Notes: generated from the letters alone by a model not told the origin. Positions 33,620 to 43,160 are shown, counted from the stretch's first letter. The stretch: DNA of 64,000 nucleotides from Mycolicibacterium tokaiense (GCF_010725885.1 NZ_AP022600.1:4712001-4776000), one strand, 5' to 3'. Program-made: numbers and translations.

Positions 33620-34705
33620 ATGCGCTACACCTTGCTCGGCCGCTCCGGCATCCGCGTCTCCGAGTTCGCTCTCGGCACGATGACTTTCGGTGACAATTGG
33701 GGGTGGGGCGCGCCGGTGGAGACCAGCACGAGGATGCTGGAGGTGTATGCCGAGGCGGGCGGGAACTTCATCGACACCGCCAACGTCTACACCGGCGGCG
33801 TGGCCGAGACGATCCTCGGCGAGGCTCTGCACGGGCGTTGGGACCGATTCGTGCTCGGCACGAAGTTCACTCTGCAGACCGAGGCCGGGGACCCCAACCT
33901 TGCGGGCAACCACCGCAAGAACCTGACCCGGTCGCTGGAGGCGAGCCTGCGGCGCCTGAAGACCGACCACATCGACGTGCTGTGGGTGCACGCCCGCGAC
34001 ACGCTCACCCCGCTGCCAGAGCTGATGCGGGCGCTGGACGACCAGGTTCGGGCCGGCAAAGTCCTCCACATCGGAGTATCGGACTGGCCTGCGTGGGAGA
34101 TCGCCAAGGCCAACACCTTGGCTGAGTTGCGAGGCTGGTCCCCGTTCATCGGCGTGCAGCTGCGCTACAACCTGCTCAGTCGCTCCGTGGAGTCCGAACT
34201 GACGCCGATGGCGCACGCCGAGGATCTGGCGATCCTCGCCTGGGGCCCGTTGGCCGAGGGCAGACTGACCGGCAAGTATCTCGGCGGCGGGCAGGGACGC
34301 CTTACTCGCGGCGGCTGGGACTTCAGCGGCGAGAGCAGCGACCACATCGTCCGCGAGGTCGTCGCGATCGCAGAGGCCGGAGGGTGGACGCCCGCGCAGG
34401 TCGCGTTCGCCTGGCTGCGCTCACGAGCCGGCACCGTCATCCCGCTGCTCGGCGCCACCAGCGAGCAGCAGCTGCGGACCAATCTCGCCGCCGCCGACAT
34501 CGTGCTGGGCGCCGACACGCTCGAGCGCCTGGACCGGATCAGCGCGCCGGACCTCGGCTTTCCGCACGACGTCATGGCCGGCGAAGACATGATCGGCCTG
34601 GTCTACGGCGACCAGTGGCGCCGGATCCTCGACCACCGCCGCGGATCCCGTCGTCCCGTCAACGACGACGATCGGCTCGCCCCGGTCACCGCCCCGCGCC
34701 GCTGA
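33620..34705 (+). CDS. Aldo/keto reductase
   Basis: A 361-residue AKR: FALGTMTFG at the start, FIDTANVYTGGVAETILG (Asp, Tyr), LGTKFTLQT (Lys) and VLWVHARDT (His) make up the active site, and IPLLGATSEQQLRTNL is the NADPH phosphate loop. It resembles the YajO/potassium-channel beta-like branch. GAGG lies five bases before the ATG. Downstream of the XRE gene by 104 bases and upstream of the LLM gene by 41, so it may be cotranscribed with the latter. Confidence 0.92.
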   Translation: MRYTLLGRSGIRVSEFALGTMTFGDNWGWGAPVETSTRMLEVYAEAGGNFIDTANVYTGGVAETILGEALHGRWDRFVLGTKFTLQTEAGDPNLAGNHRKNLTRSLEASLRRLKTDHIDVLWVHARDTLTPLPELMRALDDQVRAGKVLHIGVSDWPAWEIAKANTLAELRGWSPFIGVQLRYNLLSRSVESELTPMAHAEDLAILAWGPLAEGRLTGKYLGGGQGRLTRGGWDFSGESSDHIVREVVAIAEAGGWTPAQVAFAWLRSRAGTVIPLLGATSEQQLRTNLAAADIVLGADTLERLDRISAPDLGFPHDVMAGEDMIGLVYGDQWRRILDHRRGSRRPVNDDDRLAPVTAPRR

Positions 34706-34746
34706 CGCGGAGTCGACTACCAGCTTTCGTCCCTAGACTGACGCAC

Positions 34747-35664
34747 GTGCGATTCTCCGTGTGGCCCGGCACCACTCAACCGTGGGATGACGTGCTCGAA
34801 CTGGCGCAGTTCGCCGATGACGGGTTCTGGCATTCGCTGTATGTTGCCGACCATTTCATGTCCCCCGGTGACAGACCCGGCCAGACCAGCAACTGGCTGG
34901 AGGCCACCGCTGTCATGGCGGCGTTGGCCACCGGCACGTCGAACATCCGGCTGGCCAACCTGGTGCTGTCGATGACCTTCCGCCATCCGGCGGTGGTGGC
35001 GAATCTTGCGGCGACGATTGACCGGATCAGCGGAGGCCGTTTCACGCTCGGGCTGGGCGCCGGCTGGCAGGACACCGAACACGAGCAGTACGGGCTGCAG
35101 TTGGGTGAGCCCAAGGAGCGGGTCGATCGCTTCGCCGAGGGCCTTTCCGTCATCTCGGGGCTGCTGACGAACGAGACGACGACATTCAACGGGCAGTACT
35201 ACCACCTGACTGATGCGTTGTGCGAGCCCAAGCCGGTGCAATCGCCGCTGCCGCTGCTGGTCGGTGGAACGGGTCGACGGATGTTGCGGCTGATCGCCCG
35301 GCACGCGCACCAGTGGAATCAATGGTCGGCACCGGGTGGGTTCGCCGAGCGATCCGCGGCGCTGGACGAGGCGTGTCACCAAGAAGGCCGGGATCCGGAC
35401 ACGGTGTGGCGTTCCACGCAAGCGTTGGTGATTGTCACCGATTCACCCGAAGCGGAGGCCCAAGCGAAGGCCAAAGCAGAGTCGACACCACAACCGGTGG
35501 TCTACGGGCCGGCGGCGAGAATCGCTGAGGCGGTCGCGATCTGGCGTGACGAGGGGGTCGACGAGGTGATTGTCCCCGACTTCGGGATGCCGCGTGGTCC
35601 GGAACGCTTGGACGCGTATCGCGCGTTGGCCGAGGCGTTCCGGCCGCTCAACAGCGAGAGTTGA
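34747..35664 (+). CDS. LLM-class F420-dependent oxidoreductase
   Basis: A 305-residue luciferase-like TIM barrel; HPAVVANLAATIDRISGGRF followed by TLGLGAGW is the coenzyme-binding signature of the actinobacterial F420 group, and PLPLLVGGTGRRMLRLIARH follows. It starts at GTG 34747 (RFSVWPGTTQPW). F420 rather than FMN is inferred from the family. It reduces or oxidises an unknown substrate. The decayed fragment at 6332-6528 is derived from a close relative. Confidence 0.9.
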   Translation: MRFSVWPGTTQPWDDVLELAQFADDGFWHSLYVADHFMSPGDRPGQTSNWLEATAVMAALATGTSNIRLANLVLSMTFRHPAVVANLAATIDRISGGRFTLGLGAGWQDTEHEQYGLQLGEPKERVDRFAEGLSVISGLLTNETTTFNGQYYHLTDALCEPKPVQSPLPLLVGGTGRRMLRLIARHAHQWNQWSAPGGFAERSAALDEACHQEGRDPDTVWRSTQALVIVTDSPEAEAQAKAKAESTPQPVVYGPAARIAEAVAIWRDEGVDEVIVPDFGMPRGPERLDAYRALAEAFRPLNSES

Positions 35665-35669
35665 AGCGT

Positions 35670-36326
35670 TCAGGTGCCGGCGCCACCGTCGAGCAACCAG
35701 TGATAGCGCATGCTGAGCGCCCGCTCGATCGCGCCGAGCGCGGCCGCCAATCCCAACGAGATCGACAGCCACAGTGGCAGGCTCAGGGGCGAGTCGACGG
35801 TGCCGAGTGTGTCCGCAATCGGCAGAATCCGGGAGATCGGTGCAGCGACCTGCAGCAGATTGAGTCCGACTCCGATGAGCAGGAAGAGAATCGACACGGC
35901 ACCGAGTAGTCGGCTGGCTCCGGGATTCTCCCGGGCGAAGCGCATTCGACGTCCCTCCGCCGATGCGGGGTCGGGCACGAGTCGGTGCTCGGTGCCGTCG
36001 TCGGCGACAAAAGCGCAGCGGCGCATGCCCATCTCGCTCGTTCGCACCTCGATGGCGCCGCCGTCGATGGGAAACCGACCGGGTACACGCGACTCCGCGG
36101 CGAGACGCCCGTCGCGGTACATCCGCGCCATCACCTCGCCCGTATCGGGATCGCCGCCGTGCCGCACCTCGATGGTGTGGATGATCGCTGCGTCGCCGAC
36201 CGGTAACGAGATCGACAGCACCGAACGACGCAGCATCTGCCACCACCGAAACGGCTTGAGCGCACTGCCGTCCCCCGGTTTCACCCGGCGTGCGAGCCGC
36301 CGGTCGTTCCAGCCGGACATCATCAC
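35670..36326 (-). CDS. Membrane protein, unknown function
   Basis: A 218-residue protein. A cytoplasmic-looking N-terminal part of about 130 residues contains beta strands and charged residues (RHGGDPDTGEVMARMYRDGR). It is followed by two transmembrane helices at about 144-165 and 182-202. No known motif. Convergent with the LLM gene (six bases apart) and divergent from the CPBP protease gene. Confidence 0.7.
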   Translation of the reverse strand: MMMSGWNDRRLARRVKPGDGSALKPFRWWQMLRRSVLSISLPVGDAAIIHTIEVRHGGDPDTGEVMARMYRDGRLAAESRVPGRFPIDGGAIEVRTSEMGMRRCAFVADDGTEHRLVPDPASAEGRRMRFARENPGASRLLGAVSILFLLIGVGLNLLQVAAPISRILPIADTLGTVDSPLSLPLWLSISLGLAAALGAIERALSMRYHWLLDGGAGT

Positions 36327-36481
36327 GGACCCTTCCTGTCGAGACGCGGTATCCGAGCCACGGTAGGACCGGCTACGGGCCAGACGAATCGGCCGACGGC
36401 CTCCGATGTCGCGACTTCGGTTGCTCGGATCACGACTTTCGGATGAGGTGTCCGAGGCGCGCTCGTAGATACGCTCGCCGA

Positions 36482-37411
36482 ATGCGCGAGGTCAGAGTGA
36501 CCCCCACCGAGGCCGTCGAATTTCACCGCGTCCTCGCCACCGATCACCGACGCATCGGCAGAGGAATACTGGCGATCGTCTTGCTGATCGGCGGGTTGCA
36601 GGTGTTTGCGGTCGCCCTCACCACCGGTGCCGCCTTCCTGGATGCGGTGTCGGGTAACACGGCTCGCGGCGGCTTCACCCCGCTCACCTACGGTGCCGGC
36701 ATGCTGTCCGTGGCGCTGCTGCTGCCGTGGAGCAGACTGATTCAGCGCTGGTTGTACGGTCTGCCGGGAGGCTCGTTGTCCTCGGTGACGTCTCGGTTCC
36801 GCTGGGACGTCCTGGGACGATCGCTGATCCTGGTGGGCCCGGCGTGGGTGATCATCCTGATCGTGCAGTACTGGGTTCCGTTGCCGCAAACCTCATGGGG
36901 ATACCACGATGTCATCGGACTGCTGGTGATCACGCTGCTGATCGCTCCCCTGCAGGCGGCGGGAGAAGAGTACGGATTCCGCGGACTGATCTTCCAAGTG
37001 GCCGGCAGTTGGTCCGTTGGCCGCCGAGCGGGACTCGTTCTCGCGATCGCGGTTTCCAGCGTGCTTTTCGCGGCGATTCATGTCTCCACCAGCGGCTGGC
37101 TCAACCTCTGGTACGTCGTCTTCGCGGTCGGCACCGGGGTCATCAGCTGGCGAACCGGCGGGATCGAGATCGCAGTGGTACTGCATGCGGTCTACAACAC
37201 GCTCAGCTTCGTCTTCGACGCCGCATTGCACATCGACCCGATCGCGACCACCAACCGTTCCGGCTCGGCGGTCGGCATCGAAGCGCTGCTTCCCGGCATC
37301 GTCATCGTCGCCGTGACGATCGTCGTCTTTCTCGTCACGAGAAGCAGTGGGCCCGTGGTTACGCCGGCGGACCCGGTTGATCAGCGACACGAGGGAGTCT
37401 CTGTTGCGTGA
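36482..37411 (+). CDS. CPBP/CAAX-type intramembrane metalloprotease
   Basis: A 309-residue polytopic membrane protein with about eight hydrophobic segments. The Abi/CPBP motifs are in order: GEEYGFRG (EExxxR) near residue 160, FAAIHVS (FxxxH) near 198 and LHAVYNT (HxxxN) near 235. Bacterial members cleave within the membrane or serve in immunity or peptide maturation; the target here is unknown. The start ATG at 36482 follows the divergent spacer with gene 35670-36326. Confidence 0.9.
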   Translation: MREVRVTPTEAVEFHRVLATDHRRIGRGILAIVLLIGGLQVFAVALTTGAAFLDAVSGNTARGGFTPLTYGAGMLSVALLLPWSRLIQRWLYGLPGGSLSSVTSRFRWDVLGRSLILVGPAWVIILIVQYWVPLPQTSWGYHDVIGLLVITLLIAPLQAAGEEYGFRGLIFQVAGSWSVGRRAGLVLAIAVSSVLFAAIHVSTSGWLNLWYVVFAVGTGVISWRTGGIEIAVVLHAVYNTLSFVFDAALHIDPIATTNRSGSAVGIEALLPGIVIVAVTIVVFLVTRSSGPVVTPADPVDQRHEGVSVA

Positions 37412-37523
37412 AAAGGTCTGCTGCGACAGCACATTGCCGACCCCTGTCGAGTACCGGCGGATTGGAAGGCGGCCCATCGCGCATGAGTGGTCGAGCCCCG
37501 AGGTCAGGTTCTTGGTGACGATC

Positions 37524-38723
37524 TCAGGCCAGTCCTTTCAGCATCAGGTTCCAGTACATGAACGGCAACCCGTACTTCTTCAGATACCAGTAGCCGCGGT
37601 GCGGCTTGGTCGGGTCCAGCAGCGGTAGCGACGGGGTGATGTTGAGGTCGTAGTCGAATTCCGCCAGTAGCATCGCTTGCGAGGACGTCACGACCGGACA
37701 TGACCCGTAGCCGTTGTAGGAGGCGGCCGGCGGACGGCCCTTCAACAGGGAGTCGATGTTCTCGACGACCACCGGCGCCTGCTTGCGTATCGCGGCCCCG
37801 GTCTTGGAGTTCGGGGACGATCCGGCATCGCCGAGGCTGAACACGTTGGGATACCGAACGTGCTGCATCGTGTGTTTGTTGATCTCGACGTACCCCCCGG
37901 CATCGCCGGTCGACAGCGGGCTGGACTTGATCCAGTCCGGTGCCGACTGACGTGGGACGGTGTGGAGGACGTCGTAGGGCAGCAGCGTCTGGGCCCCACC
38001 CTCCCCGGTGTGGGTGACGCCCGCCTTGTGCGCGGCCGCATCGATCGAGGTCACTTCCGCGTTGGTATGCACGGTGATGCCGTAGTCCGCAGCGATCGTG
38101 TCAAGTGTGTCAGCGATCGCCGGGATGCCGAACAATCGCGGTGTCGGTACCACCAGATGTACATCGATGTCGGAGAGCACGCCCTGTTTGCGCCAGTAGT
38201 CGCTGGCCAGGTAGGCGATCTTCTGCGGCGCCCCGGCGCACTTGATCGGGCCCGACGGCATCGCGAACACCGCTGTGCCCGAACGCAGACCACGGATGAA
38301 CTCCCAGGTTCGCGGAGCCAGGTCGAACCGGTAGTTCGACGACACCCCGTCCGTGCCGAGAGCGTCTGCCAGCCCTTCGGTGCGGTTCCAGTCCAGCTGG
38401 ATGCCGGGGCAGACCACGAGCACGTCGTACTCGTAGGCCGCTCCGTCGGCGCAGGTGACCGTGTTGGCGTCGGGGTCGACCGTCGCTGCGGCATTCTTGA
38501 TCCAGGTGGCGCCCGCCGGCATCACCGAAGCCTCGGGACGCGCGGTCGTCGACGCTTTCGCCTGTCCCCCGCCGACCAGCGTCCACAGCGGTTGGTAGTA
38601 GTGCACCTCGGACGGTTCGATGACGGCCACATCGGAGTGACCTCTACGCAGCAGGCGGGCCGCCACCGAGATTCCGGCGGTGCCACCGCCGACGATGACG
38701 ATCTGGTGCTTGTCGGTGATCAT
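37524..38723 (-). CDS. Sulfide:quinone oxidoreductase-like FAD protein
   Basis: A 399-residue flavoprotein of the SQR family. The FAD motif IVIVGGGTAGISVAARLL is near residue 8, CPGIQLDW near 110, and NVFSLGDAGSSPNSKTGAAI near 295. Cysteines in PIKCAGAPQK (about 160) and GSCPVVTS (about 340) are placed as the redox pair that takes up sulfide sulfur. It should oxidise sulfide at the membrane and pass electrons to menaquinone, producing persulfide. Fifteen bases downstream of the dioxygenase-rhodanese gene, it is in the same operon. Confidence 0.88.
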   Translation of the reverse strand: MITDKHQIVIVGGGTAGISVAARLLRRGHSDVAVIEPSEVHYYQPLWTLVGGGQAKASTTARPEASVMPAGATWIKNAAATVDPDANTVTCADGAAYEYDVLVVCPGIQLDWNRTEGLADALGTDGVSSNYRFDLAPRTWEFIRGLRSGTAVFAMPSGPIKCAGAPQKIAYLASDYWRKQGVLSDIDVHLVVPTPRLFGIPAIADTLDTIAADYGITVHTNAEVTSIDAAAHKAGVTHTGEGGAQTLLPYDVLHTVPRQSAPDWIKSSPLSTGDAGGYVEINKHTMQHVRYPNVFSLGDAGSSPNSKTGAAIRKQAPVVVENIDSLLKGRPPAASYNGYGSCPVVTSSQAMLLAEFDYDLNITPSLPLLDPTKPHRGYWYLKKYGLPFMYWNLMLKGLA

Positions 38724-38738
38724 GGTTCTCTCTGTCGC

Positions 38739-40118
38739 TCACACGTTCTGGTGTGATTCCTCCCAGGCGCCGAAGCCGCCCAGGATGTCACTCACGTCAG
38801 TGAAACCGTTGCGGCGCAACAGGCTTGCCGCCACCGAGGAACGGTAGCCGCCGGCGCAGTACACGACGGTCGGCCTGGCCGGGTCCAACTCGCCCACCCG
38901 GGCGGGCAGCTGGCCCACCGGGATGGCAATCGCGTTCGGAATGGTTCCGGCGGCAACCTCACCCGGGTTGCGCACGTCGACGACCTGCAGGTCGGCCAGT
39001 TCGGTGGCACGTTGATCGAACGCCCTGGCCGTCAGCCGAGACGCCATCTGAACGTCGTCCTGATGCGCGAACATCACCTCGAACGGGCTGTCCAGATAGC
39101 CGATGACCCGGTCGAATCCGATGCGGGCGAGGCGGGTTTTGGCTTCCAGCTCCTGACCCGGTTCGGTGAACAGCACGATGTCGACATCGGTGGGGACTAC
39201 CGAACCGGCGAACTCGGCGTAGCGGCCCTCCAACCCGATGTTGACCGCGCCGCGCAGGTGGCCCATGGCGAATTCCTCGGGTCCACGTCCGTCGACCAGG
39301 ATCGCGCCGCCGGCCATCGCGTCACGCACCTGCTGGTAGGTCATCGCGGCCGGCATCTTGGTCTCGTCGAGCAGTTCCCGGGCTTTGCGATTGAGAATCG
39401 CGTCGTAGACGAAGTAGCTGGGCGCCGGCGGCTGGCCCTCGGTGACCAGCGCCATGAAGGTGTCCTTGTCCGGCGCGCGCAGCGCGTAGTTGGTCGCCTT
39501 CTGCTCCCCCATCGTCGACCACAGATCGGTCGACAGATTCTTGCCGCAGGCCGAGCCCGCACCGTGGGCCGGGTAAACCCGGGTGGCGTCCGGCAGCGTC
39601 ATCAGCTTGTTGTGCAGCGAGTCGTAGAGCTTCTCGGCCAATTCCTCGCGAGTGAATCCGATCGACGCCAGCAGGTCGGGCCGGCCGACGTCGCCGATGA
39701 ACAGCGCATCACCGGTCAGCACCCCGTAGGGAATCTCGTCGCCGGCGTGTTCGTAGACCACGATGCTCAGCGACTCCGGCGTGTGACCGGGGGTGTGCAG
39801 GAACTCCAGCGTCACGTCGCCCAGCGAATACCGCTGGCCGTCTGCCACACCCATCGAGTCGAATTCGGTCTCGGCGACCGAGGAGTACACGATCTTGGCG
39901 CCGGTTGCCTTCGCCAGCTCCAGGTGGCCGGACAGAAAGTCGGCATGGAAGTGCGTCTCGATGACGAGCTCGATCCTGTAGCCGAGCTCTTCGGCATCGC
40001 GCAGGTACTCGGCAACGTCTCGCTGCGGGTCGACAACGACTGCGCGCCGGGTGGTTTCGTCGGCGATCAGATACGACGCATGGGACAGGCAGTCCAAGTA
40101 GTACTGGATGAACTTCAT
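38739..40118 (-). CDS. Persulfide dioxygenase-rhodanese fusion (CstB-like)
   Basis: A 459-residue protein. The N-terminal MBL-fold persulfide dioxygenase (about 1-245) has THFHADFLSGH, HTPGHTPESL and PAHGAGSACGKNL; two rhodanese domains follow (about 255-350 and 365-455). The first has no Cys at the active loop (LFTEPGQELEAK); the second has VYCAGGYRSS with the catalytic Cys. This layout is that of CstB, which oxidises persulfides and transfers sulfur to sulfite. First gene of the leftward operon, under the palindromic operator array. Confidence 0.92.
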   Translation of the reverse strand: MKFIQYYLDCLSHASYLIADETTRRAVVVDPQRDVAEYLRDAEELGYRIELVIETHFHADFLSGHLELAKATGAKIVYSSVAETEFDSMGVADGQRYSLGDVTLEFLHTPGHTPESLSIVVYEHAGDEIPYGVLTGDALFIGDVGRPDLLASIGFTREELAEKLYDSLHNKLMTLPDATRVYPAHGAGSACGKNLSTDLWSTMGEQKATNYALRAPDKDTFMALVTEGQPPAPSYFVYDAILNRKARELLDETKMPAAMTYQQVRDAMAGGAILVDGRGPEEFAMGHLRGAVNIGLEGRYAEFAGSVVPTDVDIVLFTEPGQELEAKTRLARIGFDRVIGYLDSPFEVMFAHQDDVQMASRLTARAFDQRATELADLQVVDVRNPGEVAAGTIPNAIAIPVGQLPARVGELDPARPTVVYCAGGYRSSVAASLLRRNGFTDVSDILGGFGAWEESHQNV

Positions 40119-40171
40119 GGCGGTGGTCCTCTCATTCGGTAGGTGGCTGGCCTTCTGAGTCCAGAGTGCCG

Positions 40172-40277
40172 ATACCCCTATGGGTATGTCAAGTACCCTA
40201 GGGGGTATAAAAGTTCCCCCTTGCTCGTACCCCCTGGGGTATGCATATCATGACTGTCGGCATACCCCCACTGGTAT
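40172..40277. promoter_or_regulatory. Array of four CsoR/CstR-type operators
   Basis: Four similar 16-base palindromes: ATACCCCTATGGGTAT (40172-40187), GTACCCTAGGGGGTAT (40193-40208), GTACCCCCTGGGGTAT (40227-40242) and ATACCCCCACTGGTAT (40262-40277). They fill the divergent promoter between the persulfide dioxygenase and rhodanese operons. The form matches known operators of CsoR-family repressors (ATACCCC..GGGGTAT). A fifth copy lies at 41776. Confidence 0.88.
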
Positions 40278-40314
40278 CTACCCATCCACACCATTCCGCG
40301 GAAAGGACACGACA

Positions 40315-40893
40315 ATGACCGCGCCCATCACCATCGATTCCCACGACCTGAGCCGGCTGCTCGATTCGGCCACCCCACCCCGGGTGCTCGACGTGCGCAC
40401 ACCCGGCGAGTTCGAGAGCGCCCACATCGCCGGCGCCTACAACGTGCCGCTGGACCTGCTGCGTGAGCACCGCGACGAGATCGTCAAGCACCTCGACGAG
40501 GACGTCGTCCTGGTCTGCCGCTCCGGCCAGCGTGCCACGCAAGCCGAGGAGACCCTGCGCGCCGCCGGCCTGTCGAACGTGCACATCCTCGAAGGCGGGA
40601 TATCGGCATGGCAGACCAAGGGATTTGCGGTCAACCGCGGCGCCGCGCGCTGGGACCTGGAGCGGCAGGTCCGCCTGGTGGCGGGCTCACTTGTGCTGTC
40701 GAGCATCCTGGCCAGCATCGCCGCGCCGAGACTCAAGTGGGTGGCGGGCGCGGTCGGCGGCGGACTGACGTTCGCGGCCCTGTCCAACACCTGCGCGATG
40801 GGCACGCTGCTGTCGAAGCTGCCCTACAACCGCGGCGCCTCCTGCGACGCCCAGAGCGTGGTGTCCCAGCTGGTTGACGGCAGCGTGTCATGA
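40315..40893 (+). CDS. Rhodanese with C-terminal membrane tail (YgaP-like)
   Basis: A 192-residue protein. The rhodanese domain (about 5-110) has DVRTPGEFESAHIAGAYNVP and the active loop VCRSGQRA with the persulfide-forming Cys. A DUF2892-like tail (about 120-180) holds two transmembrane helices (LVAGSLVLSSILASIAAP, then WVAGAVGGGLTFAALS). E. coli YgaP has this build. AAAGGA is about eight bases before the ATG. It probably handles sulfane sulfur at the membrane. The stop overlaps the TauE start by four bases. Confidence 0.9.
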   Translation: MTAPITIDSHDLSRLLDSATPPRVLDVRTPGEFESAHIAGAYNVPLDLLREHRDEIVKHLDEDVVLVCRSGQRATQAEETLRAAGLSNVHILEGGISAWQTKGFAVNRGAARWDLERQVRLVAGSLVLSSILASIAAPRLKWVAGAVGGGLTFAALSNTCAMGTLLSKLPYNRGASCDAQSVVSQLVDGSVS

Positions 40894-41765
40894 CCGCGCT
40901 GGCCATCGGCCTGGCTGTCTTCGTCGGCATCGCACTGGGACTGCTCGGCGGCGGCGGGTCGATCCTGACCGTGCCCCTGCTGGCATACGTGGCCGGCATG
41001 GACGCCAAACAGGCCATCGCCACCTCACTGCTGGTCGTCGGCGTCACCAGCGCGATCGGCGCCGTCTCCCACGCCCGTGCCGGCCGAGTGCAGTGGCGCA
41101 CCGGTCTGATCTTCGGTGCTGCGGGCATGGCCGGCGCCTATGCCGGTGGGCTGCTGGCCCGCTTCATCCCGGGCACCGTGCTGCTCATCGGCTTCGCGCT
41201 GATGATGATCGCCACCGCCGTTGCGATGCTGCGGGGGCGAAAGAACGTCCAGCAGGCGCACGATTCCCAGCGGCTGCCCGTTCCCAAGATCCTGGCCGAG
41301 GGCTTGGCGGTCGGGCTGGTCACCGGCCTGGTCGGCGCCGGTGGGGGCTTCCTCGTGGTGCCCGCCCTCGCGCTGCTCGGCGGTCTGCCGATGCCGGTTG
41401 CGGTCGGCACCTCGCTGATCGTGATCGCGATGAAGTCGTTCGCGGGCCTGGGCGGATATCTGTCCAGCGTGCAGATCGACTGGTCGGTGGCGCTGGCCGT
41501 GACGGCCGCCGCTGTGGTGGGTGCGCTGATCGGGGCGCGGTTGACCGCGATGGTCAACCCCGATGCGCTGCGCAAGGCGTTCGGTTGGTTCGTGCTGGCG
41601 ATGTCGTCGGTCATCCTGGCCCAGGAGATCCATCTCGGTGTCGGGATTGCCGCGGCATCGCTCACCGCGATCGCCGCACTGATGACGTTCGCCTGCAACA
41701 GGTACGCTCACTGCCCTCTTCGCCGCCTCACCGGCGCCGGGGCCACCCGGGGTGCACCGGCGTGA
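40890..41765 (+). CDS. TauE/SafE-family sulfite or thiosulfate exporter
   Basis: A 291-residue membrane protein with about eight helices in two repeats, each opening with the Gly-rich motif (IALGLLGGGGSILTVPLL; VTGLVGAGGGFLVVPALALL). TauE/SafE proteins export sulfite, sulfoacetate or thiosulfate. Its position between the rhodanese and the CsoR/CstR repressor points to removal of sulfite or thiosulfate made by the persulfide dioxygenase and rhodaneses. Confidence 0.9.
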   Translation: MTALAIGLAVFVGIALGLLGGGGSILTVPLLAYVAGMDAKQAIATSLLVVGVTSAIGAVSHARAGRVQWRTGLIFGAAGMAGAYAGGLLARFIPGTVLLIGFALMMIATAVAMLRGRKNVQQAHDSQRLPVPKILAEGLAVGLVTGLVGAGGGFLVVPALALLGGLPMPVAVGTSLIVIAMKSFAGLGGYLSSVQIDWSVALAVTAAAVVGALIGARLTAMVNPDALRKAFGWFVLAMSSVILAQEIHLGVGIAAASLTAIAALMTFACNRYAHCPLRRLTGAGATRGAPA

Positions 41766-42095
<330 letters not shown>

Positions 42096-42115
42096 CACCA
42101 ACAGATCGGAGCATC

Positions 42116-42511
42116 ATGAGTTACGCATTGTCGACGACGCTGCACACAACGTTCGAGGACGCGGTGGAGCGCACCCGGAAAGCATTGGCGGAACAGGGTT
42201 TCGGTGTGCTCACCGAAATCGACATGAAAGCCACCCTGAAAGCAAAACTCGGTGAGGACATGGAGGACTATGTGATCCTCGGCGCATGCAACCCGCCGCT
42301 GGCGCACCGTGCGGTCAACGCCGACCGCCAGATCGGACTGTTGCTGCCGTGCAACGTCGCCGTCCGCGCCGACACCTCGGGCGGCGGTGACACGGTGATC
42401 GTCGACGCGATGGACCCGCAGATCATGGTCCAGGTGTCGGATCAACCAGGGCTGCGCGAGGTCGCCGACGAGGCCGCCGCCAAACTGCGGGCCGCGATCG
42501 AGTCGCTCTGA
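42116..42511 (+). CDS. DUF302-family protein
   Basis: A 131-residue DUF302 protein: FEDAVERTRKALAEQGFGVL, EIDMKATLKAKLGEDMEDYV and LGACNPPLAHRAVNADRQIG are the conserved strands and helix. The fold binds small ligands or heme in some members, but no general function is known. It follows the CstR-like gene by 20 bases and so is part of the sulfur-stress operon. The single Cys sits in the loop GACNPP. Confidence 0.88.
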   Translation: MSYALSTTLHTTFEDAVERTRKALAEQGFGVLTEIDMKATLKAKLGEDMEDYVILGACNPPLAHRAVNADRQIGLLLPCNVAVRADTSGGGDTVIVDAMDPQIMVQVSDQPGLREVADEAAAKLRAAIESL

Positions 42512-42522
42512 GCCCAGCCGTC

Positions 42523-42715
42523 TCAGTGCGATAGATAAGGTCGTAGAGCGGTGGCCAAGATGCGGTCGAATACGCAGTCGGGCAGTAGCCGCGCCAGCGA
42601 CAGCAGTTCGGCGTCGCGACCCACGGTATAACGCGTGTGTGGTCTGCGGGCCGTGATCGCTGTGGCAATCACTGCGGCGGCAACCTCGGCGTGCAGGCCG
42701 GCTAGGTCCGGTCCA
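42523..42715 (-). pseudogene. Short-chain dehydrogenase remnant (C-terminus)
   Basis: The frame AEVAAAVIATAITARRPHTR then YTVGRDAELLSLARLLPD and FDRILATALRPYLSH before the stop is the usual C-terminal end of a mycobacterial SDR. No cofactor motif or active site precedes it: the sequence breaks at the stop of the MarR gene, overlapping it by 14 bases. A deletion or insertion placed the MarR/VOC module here. Confidence 0.65.
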
Positions 42716-43160
42716 CGTTCTCATGCAGGGAACGGATCATCTTCTGTAGCATCCGGAACGCGGTCAGCTGCTCGGCCTCGGTCATGCCGGCCAGCATTCG
42801 GGTTTCAACGGATCGGACCGCAACCGTCGCCTTGGCCAGGCTCCGTCGGCCGCGAGGTGTGAGCTGTGCCGGAAGAACCTTCCCCACAGCCGCTTCCGCC
42901 GGCCTGGTCACGTAGCCCTCTCGCTCAAGGGCCTGCAGCAACACATTCATCGACTGCCGAGTGACGAACGCACCCCGTGCGAGCTCGGAATTCGACAGGC
43001 CCGGTCGCTGAGCCAACAGCTCGAGGCACGAGTAATGCGTCACGCTCATCCCGAGCGGGCGAAGCACCTCCTCCATGGCTGCACGCAGCGCGCTCGACGC
43101 CTCTTTCAGTAGGTATCCGAGTGACGAATCCAGGTTGATGCCAGCGCCGTCTTGACTCAT
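42702..43160 (-). CDS. MarR-family transcriptional regulator
   Basis: A 152-residue MarR protein. The winged HTH is at about residues 50-110 (LAQRPGLSNSELARGAFVTR, then VLLQALEREGYVTRPAE). It is divergent from a VOC-family gene. Two identical-arm palindromes lie in the spacer, one covering its own start codon, so it should repress both itself and the VOC gene. MarR proteins often respond to phenolics or oxidants; the inducer here is unknown. Confidence 0.92.
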   Translation of the reverse strand: MSQDGAGINLDSSLGYLLKEASSALRAAMEEVLRPLGMSVTHYSCLELLAQRPGLSNSELARGAFVTRQSMNVLLQALEREGYVTRPAEAAVGKVLPAQLTPRGRRSLAKATVAVRSVETRMLAGMTEAEQLTAFRMLQKMIRSLHENVDRT

